From positions 12,152,001 through 12,216,000 of the forward strand of contig BTRK01000004.1 in the NCBI GenBank assembly GCA_036245805.1: a stretch of 64,000 nt of DNA, in the 5' to 3' direction. This DNA is from Pristionchus mayeri. Taxonomy: Eukaryota > Nematoda > Chromadorea > Rhabditida > Neodiplogasteridae. The translations under genes were made by a program, and so were the position numbers. Shown piece by piece: positions 1-10,278 of the stretch (the stretch's first letter is position 1; each line of letters starts with the position of its first letter). A model generated the notes under the pieces. That model ran no database searches. It was given only the letters and a program-made list of their open reading frames with translations, and was not told the origin of the DNA.

Positions 1-670
1 TTCTGCTATATTCAAAAATTGGAGCCGAAAAAGTGAAAATTTTGGGCACGAAATATATTTTACAGTCAAGTTGGAATCGATTTCAATGATTCAGTTTTCG
101 TTAATGGTGATACCTAGTGTAATTCCAAAGAGATTTCGAGTCTATCTTATCGCGTTTAGTTAATTTGATTTTTCGATTTTTCAAATTTCCGACCCTATAA
201 TTGACGCATCAGAGGCCCAAGCAGATATTTGATGGTACTATGTGATACTTGAGGCTAAGGAGTCAATACACATACAGTGTGGGCGCCTGAATCTCATTCC
301 TAAGGAATCGTGTCCAGGAGGTAGTCCATTCTTACCGATCCGGTCTCTTAAAATAGTACACTGAACAATGATTGCTGAAAAGAATGTTGTTTACGACTGT
401 GAAAACTCACAAAACGATGTCCAACAGAGCTCAGAAACGATCAGATTGCACATCCCGTAGAAGACCAGGGCGGTTCCCCGAGGGACCGAATGAGGCCTGA
501 ATCAATGCTCATTAAGCCCTCCAGCTGAATAAGTAACCTGGTAATGGATATAGGAAACATTGCAAAACGAATCTATAATTGCTGCGCAAAGCACGATTCG
601 AGTGTACTTCTTCATTGTGCTGGGCGTTCTTGAATTATATCATTATTCTTTATACACGTGCAAATTAGTA
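1..670. other. No gene seen
   Basis: AT-rich DNA with only short open frames lacking splice-supported continuity. I see no coding exon, RNA gene or clear repeat before the mariner-type element that begins at 671. Confidence 0.5.
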
Positions 671-1569
671 TTAGGTTGTTGCGAAAGTCTTGTCGCGTGC
701 GTAACTACACCGATTTCGCTTCTCTGGAATTTATGTTGTCTGACCTCATAATATATGTTAGGTACATACATGCGCACCGTAGCCATGTAGTTACCCCTAG
801 TGAAGCCCTTATAGAAAACCAGAAAATGCCGCGAATTTTATTTTGAGTGAAAATGTGATAAAAATATGTCCCAAATTTATCATAGCCTAAAAACAACTAG
901 CGACTTCTGTAATATTTCTTGTGAAATGATAATAGAGGAATGGTTGCTTGTTCAGATAAGCCCAATAGGCCTACCATTTAAGTTGGATGCGAGCACTAAT
1001 TTTACCAAAAAGGGTAGTTTTCGTCATGAAAATTTGAGGATCTCTATTTTGAAAGGCGGATTTTGCCGTTGAAATATTCCAGCAACCCCAAACTGAAATT
1101 GTAAGTCAATCACCTCACATATTATGTTTTTCAGGCTGATATACATTCCCAGGTTCATCGAAACGAAAATGATTCGATAGAACATGTATTAGAGAATTCT
1201 CAACCAAGCTTGATTTCGAAATATGTAAAAAAAATTCAGAAAGGCATTTGTGCCTGACTCTCTAAAAATAAGCCATGGTAATGCCTGTGACATGAGGTTT
1301 ATGAATATGTTATGCGTTTGGCCATATCGCTCTTTTCCGAGTAGTATTAAACGTAGAAACGAGCATGTTGGTGATATCAGTCGGCAGTGTTTCGTCTTAC
1401 ACTGTTAATTTGTTAATGATCCTTCAGCTGCGGTGTAAGGTGCGCTAGAGAGACTTTCCAATACCTCATCGATAGTAATTAGTTACATTATACCGATAGC
1501 TGAAATAAGGACTATAGGCGCTATAATGTTCAAACGCTATGACGCGACAAGACTTTCGCAACAACCTGA
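671..1569. mobile_element. Mariner-type non-autonomous element, copy 1
   Basis: About 899 bp bounded by inverted repeats: TTAGGTTGTTGCGAAAGTCT on the left, and the reverse complement, with one mismatch at the tip, ending at 1569. TA dinucleotides flank both ends (669-670 and 1570-1571), the Tc1/mariner target duplication. No transposase frame of useful length is present inside, so it is a deleted or MITE-like copy. The tip TTAGGTTGTTnnGAAAG is shared with the element at 40112-41020. Confidence 0.75.
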
Positions 1570-1571
1570 TA

Positions 1572-1955
1572 TTTGGTTAAGGTGATTAGGATGAAATTAG
1601 CAGATAATCCACAAATGCTCATTTATGTAGTGCCGAGGAAGGAAGCAGTGTCGAAATTCATCGTATTAGAGCAAAACAAAATTTAGTACCTATCTCATAC
1701 TACAGCCGTGTCCCCAGAGATGTGAATAGTTAGCATTATGATAGCAGTGGGCGATTACCATGACTCTATTCAATGAAATGGTCAATTAATAATTTAGTCT
1801 AAGAGACTGATGTTTGGAATGTCGACGTACGCGTATTCGTTTATGCATTCGTATAAATACGAATATATTTCGGTAATGTGGTACGAAAGCCACGAAAAAA
1901 GGCCTTTACTTTAAACAAAATGATTCTTCATTATTATATTTCTCAGAGAGTCAGG
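1572..1955. other. No gene seen
   Basis: Spacer between the mariner-type element and the 3' end of the minus-strand receptor gene. No exon or repeat recognised. Confidence 0.4.
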
Positions 1956-4288
1956 TTATTTGAGGTGGAGGGTCCATTGGATACTTCTTGTACACGAGTT
2001 CGAGTGAATATCGTCAAAATTATCTGAACAGTTGCATTTAATTAACAATAATTTTCCCGCGAAAACCTTTCGATGCTTTGGATTCATGAGGATAAAAATG
2101 AGCGAAAGTTGCATTGTCTCAAGTGAGAAGAGTGGCTGAAAAATGCAACTTGTTTCCGCCATTGATATAATAGAAAAGAACAATCGCTTACAAGGAGAGG
2201 TCGCGCAATGTATATGGAGTTTCTAAACGAGACCTAGCGCATTCGAAAGAGGAGAACATTCTAAGAACTTCTGTTGTTTTCAAATTTGCGGAACGTTCAT
2301 GTGGTGATGTGGGCTCATAGTGGGGAACATGCAATTTTTGAGGATATGTCTCTAAACTCCCATAAACACACATACTGCCCAGAGCTCCACATGAGCGTTC
2401 CGCAAATTTGAAAACAATAGAAGTTATTAGAATTTTCTCCTCTTTCGAATGCGCTAGGTCTCGTTTAGAAACTCCATATACATTGCGCGACCTATCCTTG
2501 TTAGTCACAAATGTCTAACAACTTGGAAAAAGCTAAAATACGATGAACCGACCATCGGAATATATCTGAACATTGCTAGCGTAATTGGTGGAAGTGACGT
2601 CATATCGAACATCATTGCAGTGAAAAGAAACGCTAACGGGGAACTGTAGACGATTACAATCCCGATCAACTGCAAATTCGAAATAGTTAAAAATGCCAAC
2701 AATTATAATTTACCTGCATGAACATTACGCGAATCACTGCGGCCTGCGCTCGCTTAGTCGCATTTGAATAGTTTACCTACCAATTATGATTCAGTGTCGT
2801 CATTGTTCAATTATTGATTTGAAGAAGCGTTCGAAAAGTAATAAAGTAACGTTTTTGATCATGCAATTTTTCTCCTAGTGCCATTATCTCACATAGAGAG
2901 ATGGTGCATAACGCAATACATATTATTGTTACATCTCATGTATATCTCATATAATTTGAGCCCAAATCACAAGCAAACCTCGTGCTGCTTCATGGCAATC
3001 GCTGTGTGCGTAACGAGAAACGTGATTGCTGGGACAATAATCACAAGACATGCAACCAGAATTTTTAGTTCTGAAAGATCCTCTAGCAAATTACTGATTT
3101 TGGAACGAAACAGTTGACAGTGTGAACATTTATTAGACGCCAAGTTCAAAAACAATCTATACATTAAAAAATAAATGTACCTGTAATTAGATATCCGGGA
3201 TCTCCGGGATGGCCGAAGAAGCATAACGAGCCGCCTCGTTCCTTGATCCACGACAAATCGGCGATCTATAAATAAAAGGTGAAGATACACAACGTCTTCG
3301 GTAAAGGGCTCGAATGGAACATTTATAAGACATGTTTACGTTTCATGCTCATAGAAATTTCAGCATGTCGGACTAACATGAATTCTACCCTCATATATGC
3401 AATTTCGCTTTATTCGATGTTTCAGAGATCATTCTCTTTCCTTGCCTGTTTGCATTACTCAATTACACGTGTTGCCATAATTAACAAGTGTTTCTTTTAT
3501 TGTTTGAGACAGCTGTTGGGGAAATGAATGCAAGGAAGAGCCTTTGTCATCTCGATCGCGTCATCAGCATCTTTCGAGAATATCGTAATGCCAATCACAT
3601 TGAGCATCACCAGCAGGCATTCCGAGAATGATAGCGGACTGTAATCTGAAATGATAAGTGAACAGTTAGCCAGATAGAGTGATTCCGAGACCGTCAAAAA
3701 ATCACAGTGATTGACATGCATAGCCAACCTGTTGCTAATATTAAAACGGGATTGACTGGGGATCAATACTTGGTGCATCATTAGTTGGATAAATTGAAAA
3801 GAAGGAGGACAGCACATAGTGAAGAAAACGAACAAGAACTGAATAAGAAGAATTGGTTACAGTATCTGTGAATTATGTTTGGTACCCAAATGAACTGCTT
3901 TGGAATGCCCAATCGGCAAATCACATCACAGTAGAAGGAATTGTATGGCAGGAGGTAGTGGAGACGGAGAAGGAAACAGTAGAAGAATTCGTGAGACAAG
4001 TGTATTACCTTTGAATTTGAAAGCTAACAAAAATTGCGAACAAGTTCTCACTTGAATTACGATGTATCCGGTTCGAATATCCTTGCTGAGCGCAGAACTC
4101 TCTTTGATGAGGATGTAGAAAATAATTGAATGATAAGAGAACAATCCAATTATAGGAACGGCCATTTCGAAACTAAAGACATTAATTTTTATTCAACAAT
4201 ACGTTGCGTACGTGAAAATGACGTCAAGAGCTCCATCTCTATCCCAGTGTAGGTTATACTGTAACGAAGAATTGGAGTTCGTTGGCAT
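1956..4288 (-). CDS. 7TM chemoreceptor, Srh/Sri-like (paralogue 1 of a tandem pair)
   Basis: A multi-exon minus-strand gene that aligns exon by exon with its neighbour at 4838-6864. Exon 1 starts at 4288 and encodes a short N-terminus containing the motif YNLHWDRDGA. Following exons encode TM1 (EMAVPIIGLFSYHSIIFYIL), an exon ending KQFIW before gtacca, a TM3 exon with MHQVLIP, a TM4 exon, a loop exon WIKERGGSLCFFGHPGDPGY with a GT donor, TM5 (LKILVACLVIIVPAITFLVT), an exon NYSNATKRAQAAVI, TM6-7 from about 2675 and a last exon ending MNPKHRK plus a 25-residue tail. The MHQ-LIP motif and the tail are typical of nematode Srh/Sri receptors, membrane proteins of sensory neurons. The TM4 exon is 2 bp shorter than in the paralogue. 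The frame survives only if an AG 7 bp downstream is used as acceptor, and its donor reads GC, not GT. It may therefore be marginal or a pseudogene. The last intron holds a 310-bp MITE. Confidence 0.6.
2191..2500. mobile_element. PIF/Harbinger-like MITE (foldback, TTA target duplication)
   Basis: A 310-bp element with long terminal inverted repeats: CAAGGAGAGGTCGCGCAATG on the left against CATTGCGCGACCTATCCTTG on the right, with arms of about 110 bp. TTA directly flanks both ends (2188-2190 and 2501-2503), the TWA target duplication usual for PIF/Harbinger elements. There is no coding capacity. It lies in the last intron of the receptor gene at 1956-4288. Confidence 0.75.
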
Positions 4289-4837
4289 AATGTTGCTGGT
4301 GTGGGAAGTGTCGAGATATCAGGCATGAGGATACAAGCACCCAAGAGCAGGTGAAATGATAGGGAACATTTGAGTGGGAGCGATCCACTTATTGGAGAGC
4401 CGTTTTCAGAAAAGGCACGATTGCAAGTGACCATACTAGAACGTGAAAGCTCAATTAATAATAAAATAAATTTGATTCAAAATTAATATATAAGGATCTG
4501 ATGTATTTCATACTGAAAGTGAAGGAGCGTGTGCATAGAATGAAAACAGTGACGAAATTAATCGTATTTCTCCAGAGGGAGATTGATCATCTCTCATATT
4601 CTATGGCATTTTCTCAAGAGACGCTAATAGTCTGTCTTTGCACTTATCAGCATGTTAGTAGAGGGCGATGGTATTTATTCTATTCAATTAACTAGTCAAC
4701 GCATTTATTTGCCGAGATTCCTCAATATTGCATTACTTAGACAGTTAGATTATTTGAGGTGGAGGGTAAACTGGATACTTCCAGGACACGGGTTCGAGTG
4801 AATAACGTCAAGATTATCTGAATAATTACATTAGAGC

Positions 4838-6864
4838 TTAGGCTTCGGCTTTTTTTACGAAAACCTTTCGATGCTTCGGATTCATGAATATAAAAATGAG
4901 CGAAAGTTGCATTGTCTCGAGTGAGAAGAGAGGCTGAAATTTGCAAATTGTTATCATCATCGATATTTTGGGCATAAAAGATGCAACTTAGGAATGCAGA
5001 AAGACCATTAACCGACCAACGGAATATATCTGAACAATGCGAGAATAATTGGTGGAAGTGACGTCAGATCGACAATCATTGCTGTGAAAAGAAACGCTAG
5101 TGGCGAACTGTAGACGATTACAATTCCTACCAACTGTAAATTCGAAATTGTAACAACAGCTAACACTTCAAACATACCTGCATGAACATTACGTGAATAA
5201 CTGCTGTCTGTGCTCGTTTGGTCGCGTTCGAATAATTTACCTATCAAAGATGAATGCCGCATTTAATTAACTGTTCATTTGAGACAGAATTCGATAAGTT
5301 ACGAAATAAAATGGTCATTTCATGCAAATTGCCCATAACTCTTCAATCGTGGTACTCTACCACAATTAGAGAGATGCATGTGCATGAAAAAATACGCTTG
5401 ATATTTTTTAACTCTAATTAAAGACAAAATTACATGCAAACCTCGTGCTGCCTCATGGAAATCGCTGTGTGCGTAACGAGAAACGTGATTGCAGGCACAA
5501 CAATCACCAGACAGGCAACCAGAATTTTTAGTTCTGAAAGATTGCACTTGTATACTACACATTTTAGGTTTAAAAGTGTTAACATTTTCACTAGTTCACG
5601 GTTCTTTTAGGCACATGCAACTTGCCTGTAATTAGATATCCGGGGTCGCCAGGATGTCCGAAGAAGCAATAAGAGCCGCCGCGTTCCTTGATCCACGACA
5701 GATCGACAATCTACAAAAAAGTGAATGGTGAAAAGTGAAGAAAAAAAGTCTTCGAGACTGGGATCTCAGGAGCGCCAGGTTAAAATCGCGAAGATATAGT
5801 TTATAGAGCCTACCTCTCACCATAAATATATACCTTCATGACCTACCGACTACTACTAGCGTGAGCGTAACGTGTTAACGGAGCAATTCCGTGAAATTAT
5901 GAAATTATTTTACTCTCGTACCAACTAGCTGATTCCATTCGATGTTACGGAGATTTTATCTTTCGTTTCATGTTTTACATACTCAGGCATAAGTTATCAT
6001 AAATTGTACGTGATTCTTTTACTGTTTCAATCAGGTGTTGGGAAAGGTGGTAAATAAGATAGAATAAACCTCAGTCATTTCGCTCGCGTCATCAGCATCT
6101 CGCGAGAACACCGTTATACCAATCACATTTAGCATCATTAGCAGACATTCCGATATAATGATAATGGATTGCAACCTGAAATGGTAATAGAACTTTTTTA
6201 AAGATAGATGTTCGAATAAGCACAGATAGTATCCAGTTTTAACTGGATACTATCTGCTTAAAAGCTAACCTGTTGCTCATCTTGAAACGCGATTTAGTTG
6301 GGATCAATATTTGATGCATCCGCAGTTGAATGAATTGAAACGAAGGAGGACAGCACATACCGAAGAAGACGAACAAGAACTGTATGAGGAGGAGGCGTTT
6401 TTTTGTAAATTGTGCAAATTAAGCAGATGAATGAACGCATGTGTTTTTACCCAGATGAACTGCTTGGAAAGGCCCAGTCGACAGATCGGCCCATCACAGT
6501 AAAAGGCATTATAGGGCAGAAGGTAGTGGAGACGGTAAAGAAAGCAGTAGAAGAATTCATGACACAGGTGTACAATCTTCGAATTGTAAATACGATACAA
6601 TTTGAGAACAATGAAAGTTTTCACTTGTATGACGATGTATCCGATTCGAATATCCTTGCTGAGCGCAGAACTCTTTTTCAGGAGAATGTAGAAAATAATT
6701 GGATGATAGGAGAGCAAGCCAATTAAGGGAATTGTCATTTCGAAACTGAAAATACAATAGTTCATACAAACAAAAAATAGATTCAAAACGAACTTGGAAA
6801 TGACGTCAATAGCTCCATCTCTATCCCAGTGCAGATTGTATCGCAGCGATAAATTCGTAGACAT
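4838..6864 (-). CDS. 7TM chemoreceptor, Srh/Sri-like (paralogue 2 of a tandem pair)
   Basis: A nine- or ten-exon gene read from ATG at 6864 to the stop at 4838-4840. Visible in order: N-terminus with YNLHWDRDGA; TM1 EMTIPLIGLLSYHPIIFYIL; an exon ending KQFIW|gtaaaa; TM3 exon GMCCPPSFQFIQL then MHQILIPTKSRFKMSN; TM4 SECLLMMLNVIGITVFS; loop WIKERGGSYCFFGHPGDPGY; TM5 LKILVACLVIVVPAITFLVT; NYSNATKRAQTAVI; TM6-7 LVGIVIVYSSPLAFLFTAMI; last exon SLIFIFMNPKHRK with a short tail. All junction phases agree and no stop interrupts the frame, so it looks functional. The loop exon's donor is gcaagt where the tandem paralogue has gtacat, a good GC-AG intron. Family assignment rests on motif and topology; Srh versus Sri is uncertain. 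A 938-bp foldback begins 77 bp upstream of the start codon. Confidence 0.7.
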
Positions 6865-6940
6865 TGTTGTGGTTGTAGTACGGGACTGATTGGTTAAAAT
6901 AATCAGACAGAGAGACACAAACGGAGAAAATCAAGTGATA

Positions 6941-7878
6941 TCACGGGTCTCCTGTAAAAGTGTAGGAAAATGAGTCCCTGCAGCTACTAGAAATTATTTA
7001 GTATCTCAGATTTCGATTAAACTTGGTTCATGAACATGGTCCAAGGTCAGAAGAAGGTTCATCCAGTCTGTTTGGTGAAATCTGCACATTATCGATTTTT
7101 GTGATCTACCGCTTAAAATTGGTGTATTTCAGTTTATTTTCATCGTACACTGTTCTGGTTGCCCTCATTTTGATCGTCTTCGAAAGTTCTACAATATCTT
7201 AAGCAATTTCCAAAAGTATGGAAGCTGTTTTCATACTCATTTCACCTGAAAACCGATTTTCCAATCGAAAAATCGATCATATAGCGACCGGTATCCGAAC
7301 TTCCAATGAGTTTTATTGCTTCAATGGATTCTAGGAACAAAGTTAGGGGGTGTCTACGTTGACAATATTTCATATAACCATCCTCCCGATATCGATTTAC
7401 TATGTAAGTTCGTGGACATAGCCATAGTGGACATAGTGGACATAGTGGACATAGTGGGCATAGTGGACATAACTTTGTTCCTAGAATCCATAGCTATGGC
7501 CATATAGAAGCAATAAAACTCATTGGAAGTTCGTGTACCGGTCGCGATATGATCGATTTCTTGATTGGAAAATCGGTTTTCAGGTAAAATGAGTATGAAA
7601 ACAGCTTCCATACTTTTGGAAATTGCTTAAGATATTGTAGAACTTTCGAAGACGATCAAAATGAGGGCAACCAGAACAGTGTGCGATGAAAATAAACTGA
7701 AATACACCAATTTTAAGCGGTAGATCACAAAAATCGATAATGGGCAGATTTCATCAAACTGACTGGATGAACCTTCTTCTAACCTTCGACCATGTTCGTG
7801 AACCAAGTTTAATCGAAATCTGAGGTATAAAATATTTCTAGTAGCCAGCATTCCTACACTTTTACAGGAGACCCGTGA
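6941..7878. mobile_element. 938-bp foldback element with TA target duplication
   Basis: Two arms of about 400 bp (6941-7345 and 7470-7878) are reverse complements of each other. The tips are TCACGGGTCTCCTGTAAAAG and its complement, flanked by TA at 6939-6940 and 7879-7880. The loop contains about six copies of a 9-bp direct repeat, TGGACATAG, at 7415-7475. There is no transposase. The TA duplication suggests mobilisation by a Tc1/mariner-type transposase. It lies immediately upstream of the receptor gene starting at 6864, so it may form part of its promoter region. Confidence 0.8.
7415..7475. repeat. 9-bp tandem repeat (TGGACATAG)n
   Basis: About six head-to-tail copies with minor variants (GGGCATAG once) fill the centre of the surrounding foldback element. 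Confidence 0.85.
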
Positions 7879-8194
7879 TATGCTAGAAGAGAACACGCGT
7901 GCAGTTAACTGAATGCACTTAGTTTGGAGAAGTTCTGGGAGATCAAGAATGAATGAACATGGTGATTAGAGTGATTGATGATTAGGGTGTATCTCTATTA
8001 AAATTAAACAATAACATGATCAGAGTAAAATTTTAGAATTTGGTGGAGTTCACTGTGCCAGATGGGTTGGTTTAAATGAGTTTAATTTGTTTATTGATCA
8101 TGTGAGCAACCTTTACGTTTTGTGTAACGCAGTAATTAAAAATTCAATTACGCAGATTACATGGTTCAACGTACCTTTAAACCTGCCCACCAAC

Positions 8195-8925
8195 AAAAAT
8201 GCGCGAGAAATCTTCGAGAAAAGTTCGCGAAATTTTGAGACGGCGATAACTCTCTATTTTCCGTCTATTCTCTATTTTCCGCGCGTTATTTCTCTATCTC
8301 TATCTAGGGTGAGGGAAATCTGAGAAAAAAAAATTGCACAGTATGTGTTTTCTGGGTTCTTCCAACCAGTGGTTAGTGCGGCGTTGCCCAACCACTGTTC
8401 AGGGAACTGGTTGACCACTGGTCGTCTACTGGGCAACCAGTTCGTAAGAGGTCTCCTGCAGTATGCAAGTTCAGAAGGTCAGATCGATTATACATGCTCA
8501 AGGAATGGGAGTGCCCCTTGCGGTGGTACTGTAGTATGTAGTACCACCGTAAGGGCGTAAGGCCGTATGTAGTACTAAAGCTAGGGGCACTCCCATTCCT
8601 GGAGAATGAATAATCGATCTGGCCCAAGTCGTTCCTAACCAGTCGTCAACCAGTGGCCACTCATCATAGTAATGGCTAACCGATAGTGAACTGATCAACC
8701 ATTGGTTGGAAGAAACAAGAGTTGTTTTCTTCTTTTTCCCTCTATCGATAACGACGGTCTCTCGCCTTTCTCTGACTTCTCCCGTCACTATTGCGAAATC
8801 ATTTTCTCGTAGATTTCCACGACCTGGTTAGAGAAAGATAAAGAGAGCGCGGAAAAGAGAGAATCAGTTTTCAGGCATCTCACAAGTTCGCGAACTTTTC
8901 TCGCAGATTCCGGACGGTTTAGAGA
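8195..8925. repeat. Degenerate outer foldback around a second MITE
   Basis: Sequences at about 8195-8330 and 8790-8925 are imperfect reverse complements. For example GAGAAAAGTTCGCGAA on the left answers TTCGCGAACTTTTCTC on the right. The element at 8354-8722 sits in the middle, so this reads as an older foldback with a younger one inserted near its centre. Confidence 0.6.
8354..8722. mobile_element. 369-bp foldback MITE, possible hAT type
   Basis: The inverted ends TTCTTCCAACCAGTGGTTAG and its imperfect complement enclose a palindromic core around 8500-8600. The 8-bp word TGTTTTCT lies directly outside both ends (8346-8353 and 8723-8730), consistent with a hAT-type 8-bp target duplication. 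There is no coding capacity. Confidence 0.6.
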
Positions 8926-9085
8926 GGCCGATTGTTTTCGGTAGTCAGGCTCGTTTTTATTCATTGAATTTTCTAAGAAGTTTGGCATGATAAGTTTTGT
9001 CACGTTAACTGCTTTACTTCGATAAAATTGGTCTTTACGATCAGTAAAATCTGTTTGTCGGAGATTTTCTGAGAATACTTATAAC

Positions 9086-9178
9086 AACACCTGCTCTACA
9101 TTCGCTTAATCAAATACACCTGCTCTACATTCGCTTAATCATATAACAACACCTGCTCTACATTCGCTTAATCAAACA
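9086..9178. repeat. Triplicated ~27-bp repeat
   Basis: The block ACACCTGCTCTACATTCGCT followed by TAATCA appears three times in direct orientation with short variable joints. Confidence 0.85.
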
Positions 9179-9262
9179 AGAACATTAACTAGTAAAATGC
9201 GATTTAAACCATAACAAATTTCCACATGATACAATACATCAAAATGAATAAGTTTACATACA

Positions 9263-9295
9263 TGTCGGCTATTCTCACCACTGAGCTATACCCCG
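9263..9295 (-). other. tRNA 5'-half fragment
   Basis: The minus strand reads GGGGTATAGCTCAGTGGTGA, a clear tRNA 5' acceptor/D-arm with the A-box TAGCTCAGTGG. No anticodon arm, T-arm or B-box GGTTCGAATCC follows. It is a fragment or the head of a decayed tRNA-derived SINE, not a functional tRNA. Confidence 0.5.
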
Positions 9296-10278
9296 TGCCT
9301 TCGTACACTCTAATCTCATTATATTATCTCATTACATTATTACCTAGTCAAAATGAACAAAATGATTCTGAGGTTATGTAAGGGCGTTTACGACTTCCAA
9401 TCAACAAGGAATTGGCAATTTAATCGGACTATGTTGTCAGCTACATAATTTTTTGCTCTCACCAATAAATTGACGCGAATGAATGGTATGCGCTACGTGA
9501 GAAATGTCCAGTTGTTATGAACAAATTCTGAAACGCAAGCGAACTTTTGATTTGATAAAAGTGCGTGTTCAGTGTGACGTTTCATAAATCAGTCAGATTT
9601 TAGTCATTTCTGCTGAACCCGAATATTTCGTGCAGCTGCACTCACATCCATACTATCAGAGCGAAATTCGTCCGTTTGAGCGATCAGATAGTGGGAGATA
9701 TTTTCGAACTCTAATTCACAGTCGCATTGTAAGAGAAAACTCTAATACACAGTCGCATTGTAAGAAAGACTCTAGACCCTATCGATCCTATGATTTTCAA
9801 TGCCTACTTCGAAAATGTGCGACGTGTGATAATGTGGTACAGTAATAGAAGTTAACAATCGCACGTAGCCTAATTTGGCTCGAGCACGGATTGATTTACA
9901 TGTACATTATTCCTCTGAAAATAATTGAAAGCAATGCAATCAATGCGTATGTTTTCAACAATGCCATTATAAAAGTGCCTCAGATGTGCTCTCAATTCCA
10001 GATTTGAACCACGACAAGCACCAGACATCGTGCAATCGAATATAATCTACATCTCGAGAAACTGGGTGCGAACTGAAGTTTCCGCATTACGAATGGAGTA
10101 TCCGCAATACCAGAATCGTCTCATCAATGTTAGTTTATTTTATTCAGTTTCGCACAGCACATCCATTTTGGGTTCAGAACTGCTCACGCGCCTTGCAAGA
10201 TGCCATAACAGGTATGCACTTGAAAACCGGAAATAAATTACAGTAATTTACGCTAATTTGTTTAAATATCTGAACACT

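Larger units (their letters stand above)
8930..10278. other. Non-coding spacer with small tandem duplications
   Basis: No exon could be supported. It contains three near-copies of the block CTGCTCTACATTCGCTTAAT at about 9086-9175, and a duplicated block CACAGTCGCATTGTAAG at 9717-9770. A tRNA-like half lies at 9263-9295 on the minus strand. Confidence 0.5.

Noticed and set aside
671..1569. Degenerate mariner transposase inside copy 1
   Set aside because: No D,D(34)D-type motifs or conserved helix-turn-helix could be read in any frame.
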